From Numida meleagris (Eukaryota > Chordata > Aves > Galliformes > Numididae): a stretch of DNA of 64,000 nt. How positions within the stretch are numbered: the first letter of the stretch is position 1; every line of letters begins with the position of its first letter. The DNA is taken from assembly GCF_002078875.1 (NCBI RefSeq), contig NC_034438.1:20928022-20992021 (forward strand). The letters run 5' to 3'. The notes under the pieces are model-generated. The model searched no databases, had not been told where the DNA came from, and saw only the letters and a program-made list of their open reading frames with translations. Shown in pieces: positions 58,977 to 64,000 of the stretch. Made by a program: the position numbers and the translations under genes.

Positions 58977-61900
58977 CAGTATTTCAGTAGGATGCTATGG
59001 GGCATTCCTCAAATGGGATGTTTGCTGTTTTCGAAGACCAACTATAAAGAATCTGAATATATAACATCTCCAGAGCTATGTTTGAATAACTGCAGTAGGC
59101 TGACTATCACTGCTGACTCACAACTACAAACTTACGGAAATTTGGTGAGCTGGATGATCTGTTTTTTAAAGTAGTTTAGTGTGGAATTCACTGCAAATTT
59201 CTAGATTGACAGAGCTATTTCTGCTATTTTTTTGTTTTTAAATTCAGATTCAGGCCAATCTACTTCTGAAGGTGTCTACTGCCTAAACTGAAACCTTGTT
59301 ACTGCAGAATTTGTAATCAGTTTAAGTCACAATTAACACTAACAAGGTAATTCATATATAGTGCACACAACCAACACAGGTACAGGTTTTAACTACTTTT
59401 TAATGGTTCCTGATTTGGAAGGAACAAACTAACAAACAGGCATTCTTTCTGATGTACTCAAAAAAAAGCTATCTCCTGCTATTGTCATAGGGATTTTATT
59501 ATGATACCGTTTGCCAAAATTGGTAGAACAGTTAATAAATAAGATAAACCCCTCCTAACAAATATCACAGAACCCATGAATGTTTATGATTTCACAATAA
59601 ATAATTTTCACCAGCTCTTGAAGCCACATGTCAGAGATTAAAGGAAAGCTCAAGTAAATTAATTAATTAGCATTCAGTGGTAATGGTGGATATAACAGAA
59701 CACTTCTGCATGCAGGCACTTCTTTTGTGCACTGAAATGAAAGAAAAGTTTTATCACACAACACTGCCCTTAACTCTTTGACAGATATTGACTGAAGCAC
59801 ACACAAATTATCAACTGCAGGAAAAAGAATAAGGGGGTTTTTGCTAGCTTTGAGTAGAATGATAGAAAGCAGCACATAAGCAACTTCACAGGTATTGACA
59901 GGGTACTGACGTATACTTTTACGCAGCTAAGTAAAAGCCTTGAAGTACCTTCGTGTATTTAAAAAGCATCTGTATACTTGATTTTGACTCATCTATCCAA
60001 CTTTTGTACATTATCTAGGCAAAACTGCATGTACATACTGCTTTTGTAATTCAAGTATTTACAGTCCAAGCAAATGTACCAGTGTAAGAATGTAAGTCGA
60101 TCCATTGGTGCACTTCTACTCATTATGCCATTGTAAAAAAATAAATAAAATGGCTCGTCATTACATTCAAGTAACAATTTAAATGTTGCTTTAACCATGA
60201 ATGTAGAAAACAAAATTTTAGAATATAGTGCCAGATCCAGAAGAAATCTGGGCTTCATCTCATAATTCAGGTGCAAAGACCAGGGGAACAGCAACTGGAG
60301 ATAGAGGTTGGCTCCAAATGACCTCCATAAACTCTTGACATTTTCAGTCCACATATTTGGTGTCTGACAGGAGTGTGCATCTGACATGACCTCACCCAAC
60401 CTACATCCCAGTTATCTTCCCAAAGAAGAAGTCCAGGCTACTTTAACTGTCTGATTCTCCCAAGTGTTGTTTCAGACGTCTGAATTGCAGTGCCCTGTGG
60501 TGGCCTGGTAGCTGTATGCCCTCCGCATCCTTCTCAAATTTAGATGTCATCTCAATTAACCTAGACATTTTTTTTTCCTCAATAGTGAGAGTTGTCAAAC
60601 ACGCCATAAATTTTAATGTATTGTTTCATAGCTCTTGAAGGAAAAGAAAATACATAATAATAATACAAAAGAGAATAATAATACATTTGTTTCTTGGCAA
60701 TGAAAGAAGACGGTTTTTAAGACTCAAAGCTAGTTTAAAATACATACAAGTGCTCTTACAACTTCCCGACATTTTTCTTGCTGTACCATTTCATACAGTA
60801 GAGCTGCACTACATGGTTAGGTATTGCTGCCTGGAAGAGTCTGTAGAACGATTAAATACCTCCTGTTTTTCTTGAGATACATGCCACATCTAGTCAAAGC
60901 AAGAACAATGCCATGGCACCTCTGAACAGGAACCAACATATCCACTCTGCAGACCTTACCACTTTGCATTACTTATAGTTTTAATACACAAAACTTGATT
61001 TTCTAGGCGTACTTCCCTGAAGACATTTCTATTATTCTGAGTGGCCGAACACAAAATACAGATTACCTGTCTCAGATAAAAGGTGGAGTTCAGAATACAG
61101 ATTTGTGGATGGAAACTATTTTCCTGTAGCTATAAATGGGAGCATGTATATGCTATTCTCTCCTCCAACTCTCTCAACTTGTACAAAACAACTCTGACTA
61201 TACGTAAAAAAAAAAAAAACTAAAAAACAAGTGCTTATCAGGACTGGGTTGGATGTGACTTCCAGCAACCTGCAAATCTCCTCTCTCTGGAAACTGGCCT
61301 ATCAGGTATTGAAGTTTGCTACAAAGCAAGTGCATGACACTACTCTCTGCAGCTACCAGTTCTAAAGAAGAAACTTTCTACAGTGCAAGCAGGGTTACCA
61401 ATATTCAGCTTAAGACCTCAGCACTCTACAAAACAGGATGTGAACAAAAAACAATTTTTTTTGTTCAATTTTTTGTTCGCCACAGTTTCTGAAGGAGTTT
61501 ATGTTCTGGTCTTTTACAAATTTTACAACTACATTTAGCACAAACATCTGCTTTAATATATTCCTCATTATTTTTTACCATGAGTACTCCTATCAGTATC
61601 ATGGTGTTTTTCCAGAACAGAGCAAGAAAAAGTAATCTCTTACTACAAGTAGGAAAAAATACAAAATAGAATACCCATTTTAGTAATCTAAACTCTGTCA
61701 AACCAGTTTGTAAACAGCGCTTGGATTTTCTGGCACTGTATCTAGACAGACTTTTGGACACTAACTCCCAAAAAGCAATAACAGAAAAGGATCTGGATAG
61801 TTCTCTTCTACAGTGTTTAGAGTAACACTATCCCATACCAAAATGACTATGTACAAACCAGTTACTACAGTATAACACTTGCACATTAACAATGCACCCA

Positions 61901-64000
61901 TTTAATGAATGTTGATACTTGTGTAGACCTCAAAGATCCAATGAGGCATTAATCCAGAGAGCTATTAATAACAGAATACATATGGAGGCACACTCCAAAA
62001 GGATAAACCTACTTATTAAATACACCTATAGAAAATGAGCCCTTGGAGCAAACATTTTCTTAGCTTTTAGCTAAATATTGGATAAAGCTGAAAGATGAAG
62101 AATCTGTTCAATCTTTATAGAGTATGTCATGAAAGTATTTTATGTTAATTAAAAAAATTTAAAAGCCAAGAAAATTCCCTTAATAAAGTATTCCCCTTTG
62201 TTTACGTTCCAGTATCTGATTTTAATCATGTTATTCTTCTCCTGTTCCACAATTAGCATGAAGAGGAATTCAAGTCAGAAAAAAAGCAGAATTAGTAGAA
62301 AAGATATGCCTGTAGTTATTCTGTCTTACAAGCTATTTTCTAGATCAGATTTTAAACTTGTTACAAGAAACAAACTCAGTCTGATTTTTTGAAATCACTG
62401 CTGAAATTTGCTAATACGTGCTACGCATCATTAGTGCAGTGACAGCCTCAGAGACACAGAGAATAGGCAAAGCTTACAAGTATACATCTGAACTAAACTA
62501 CTAAAGCAGAATTTATAACAAATAAACACCTATAAAACATGCACTGTTTTACAGAAGCTCACATTCCATTTCACTGGTATCTATCAAAGAGTACATATTT
62601 GAGAAACAGCCAATTTGCTCCTTTTTGTACTAAACATAGTAAACAATTTCTGCATACTCAGCCTATACTTTATAATAAAAAAAAACACTGAAAATAGGTT
62701 GCATAAGTACATCTGCTTAGTCTCTTAAACTTCAGTTCAAGTTCTGCTTTGGTCACAAGTGTAAAAGAGTCTAGTGATCTCATCTTCATATGCCTACAAG
62801 GGATGTTTGTGCTCATTACAAAACCACCACACAATCTGACTGTTTCTTCTAAAAAGAAGAGTAAGACGTGAATAGCAGGAAGCATGTCTGCCAGGAATGA
62901 GACAGTGACTGAGCTGTGTGAAGATATTAAGATGGACTCCTGCCAACAATACAAATAACATTTTCAAGAGCATGAAGCTCATCTGGGAAAAAATTATAAG
63001 TAACAAGAGTAATAAAAGAGCCACCTGCATCTAAATACCTGAAAAACGCAGAAAGAATATTATATTACAGCCACATTTTCTTTTCTGAAGTCTTATTTTA
63101 GCACTCTAGCAAAAGAATATATGAACAATGCCAATGGAATGGATTCCATGATATACACCGAAGACTGAATACATTAGCTGAACAAGTTTTAATGACAGAA
63201 AGTATTTCAAGCTGTGTAACATGATGATGGCAGGAAGAGTTCACCTGAGCAATAAACTCTAATAGGTTTCCTTAGCAGAGCTGCTCAGGTGAAGCGAAAA
63301 GCCAGCCTCCAAGGCTATTACATAAGCACGTCCTTCCCAAAATTCCCTGGCTTATGTATTTTGGAAAACAACCACCCAAATACCTCACACAAAAACACAC
63401 ACACCAAAAAACAAATCACAGAAAAACTCCAATCCCATGCATGAAGGAGAACAGAGAAAGAAGGCTGCTAGAAATGATTTGGCTACTCTCCCAAATCTGA
63501 GTATTTGGAAGAAAAAAGATTTTATAAGTCTTACTGTCAATTTTTACTTGCAGACCTTGCATATCCTGAAATTCTGATTGTTTGAGAAGGCAGGGTTAGA
63601 AGTATTTTGCCCATTTTGTATATCTAAAAGAGATACGCAAGCAAATTAAAACCAAATGCCCATTTCAGAGCAGAGAAAAGATAACCTTCATAAAGATATC
63701 TGGGTAACTCTTGAGAAGTGCTTAAGAATCCTTCTGAATAGTTAGACAAATGCAGAGTTGAGTGATTTAGTAGTAAAATCTAATAACAGTAAGAGCAAGG
63801 GAAAACAAGTAATTCTGTCTGCTTAACTGTATAGTTTAAACATCCATTAGCTTAAAAGCATCCATAAAATCTGTAGTTAGTAACTTAACAATTTGTTCAA
63901 CACAGGTAGCCTTATGCCCCAGTTATATAGCTCTTCTTTCAACAGAACTTCCTCAGTACAGCAATCTCATAATATAAATTTAGTTACTGAACAGCTGCAT
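58977..64000. other. AT-rich sequence, no recognised gene (probable TRIM23 intron 1 or intergenic)
   Basis: I looked for the TRIM23 RING exon on the minus strand (C-x-x-C, CGH and CPF-type motifs) and for TRAPPC13 or SHISAL2B-like exons. None was seen, and there is no CpG island. One 54-codon minus-strand frame at 60607-60443 is listed as a finding. Short A/T and CA-rich stretches occur (for example 61206-61218 and 63390-63412). Confidence 0.5.

Noticed and set aside
59989..60399. 136-codon minus-strand open frame
   Set aside because: The composition is irregular (many Cys, Phe and Tyr) without a recognised family. It could be UTR or intronic sequence. Not enough support to call a gene.
61465..61761. 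Cys-containing minus-strand frame (KADVCAKCSCKICKRPEHK) as the missing TRIM23 RING exon
   Set aside because: The Cys/His spacing does not fit the RING consensus, there is no CpG context, the length and sequence differ from the expected exon, and no suitable phase-1 donor follows it.

Overview
This window is vertebrate nuclear DNA from a bird, most likely a galliform such as chicken. It has multi-exon genes with GT-AG introns, many CR1 non-LTR retrotransposon copies, Galluhop-like mariner remnants and an avian ERVL-type solo LTR. No bacterial or phage features are present. From general knowledge of vertebrate synteny, the gene order CENPK - PPWD1 - TRIM23 matches human 5q12.3 and, in birds, the Z chromosome. 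That placement is inference.

Layout. 1-425: CR1 endonuclease-domain fragment. 1335-24,860: CENPK on the minus strand (inner-kinetochore CCAN subunit), ten exons of which nine are coding, with introns carrying CR1, mariner and LTR copies. 24,520-25,110: CpG island serving as a divergent promoter for CENPK (minus) and PPWD1 (plus), with CCAAT, E2F-like and CRE-like motifs. 24,969-41,105: PPWD1 on the plus strand (WD40 plus cyclophilin-type prolyl isomerase), eleven coding exons, predicted 625 residues. 41,106-44,998: convergent interval that includes the TRIM23 3' UTR. 44,999-53,319: TRIM23 on the minus strand, nine coding exons for the B-boxes, coiled coil and C-terminal ARF-like GTPase. The first exon (RING finger, about 81 codons) is not in the window. 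54,145-58,976: an antisense CR1 fragment followed by a near-full-length (about 4.5 kb) but mutated sense CR1. 58,977-64,000: AT-rich sequence with no recognised gene, probably TRIM23 intron 1 or intergenic DNA.

The three genes are single-copy housekeeping or cell-cycle genes acting in different processes: kinetochore assembly, spliceosome-associated prolyl isomerisation, and ubiquitin ligase/ARF signalling. Their only visible functional linkage is the shared CENPK/PPWD1 promoter and the convergent PPWD1/TRIM23 3' ends. All exon boundaries were read by eye from splice signals and reading phase. In every gene the phases join without a break. I found no convincing new biological system. The most checkable leads are a possible in-frame upstream start of CENPK, a phase-compatible 87-nt putative cassette exon in TRIM23, and the inverted pair of closely similar CR1 copies 27 kb apart.
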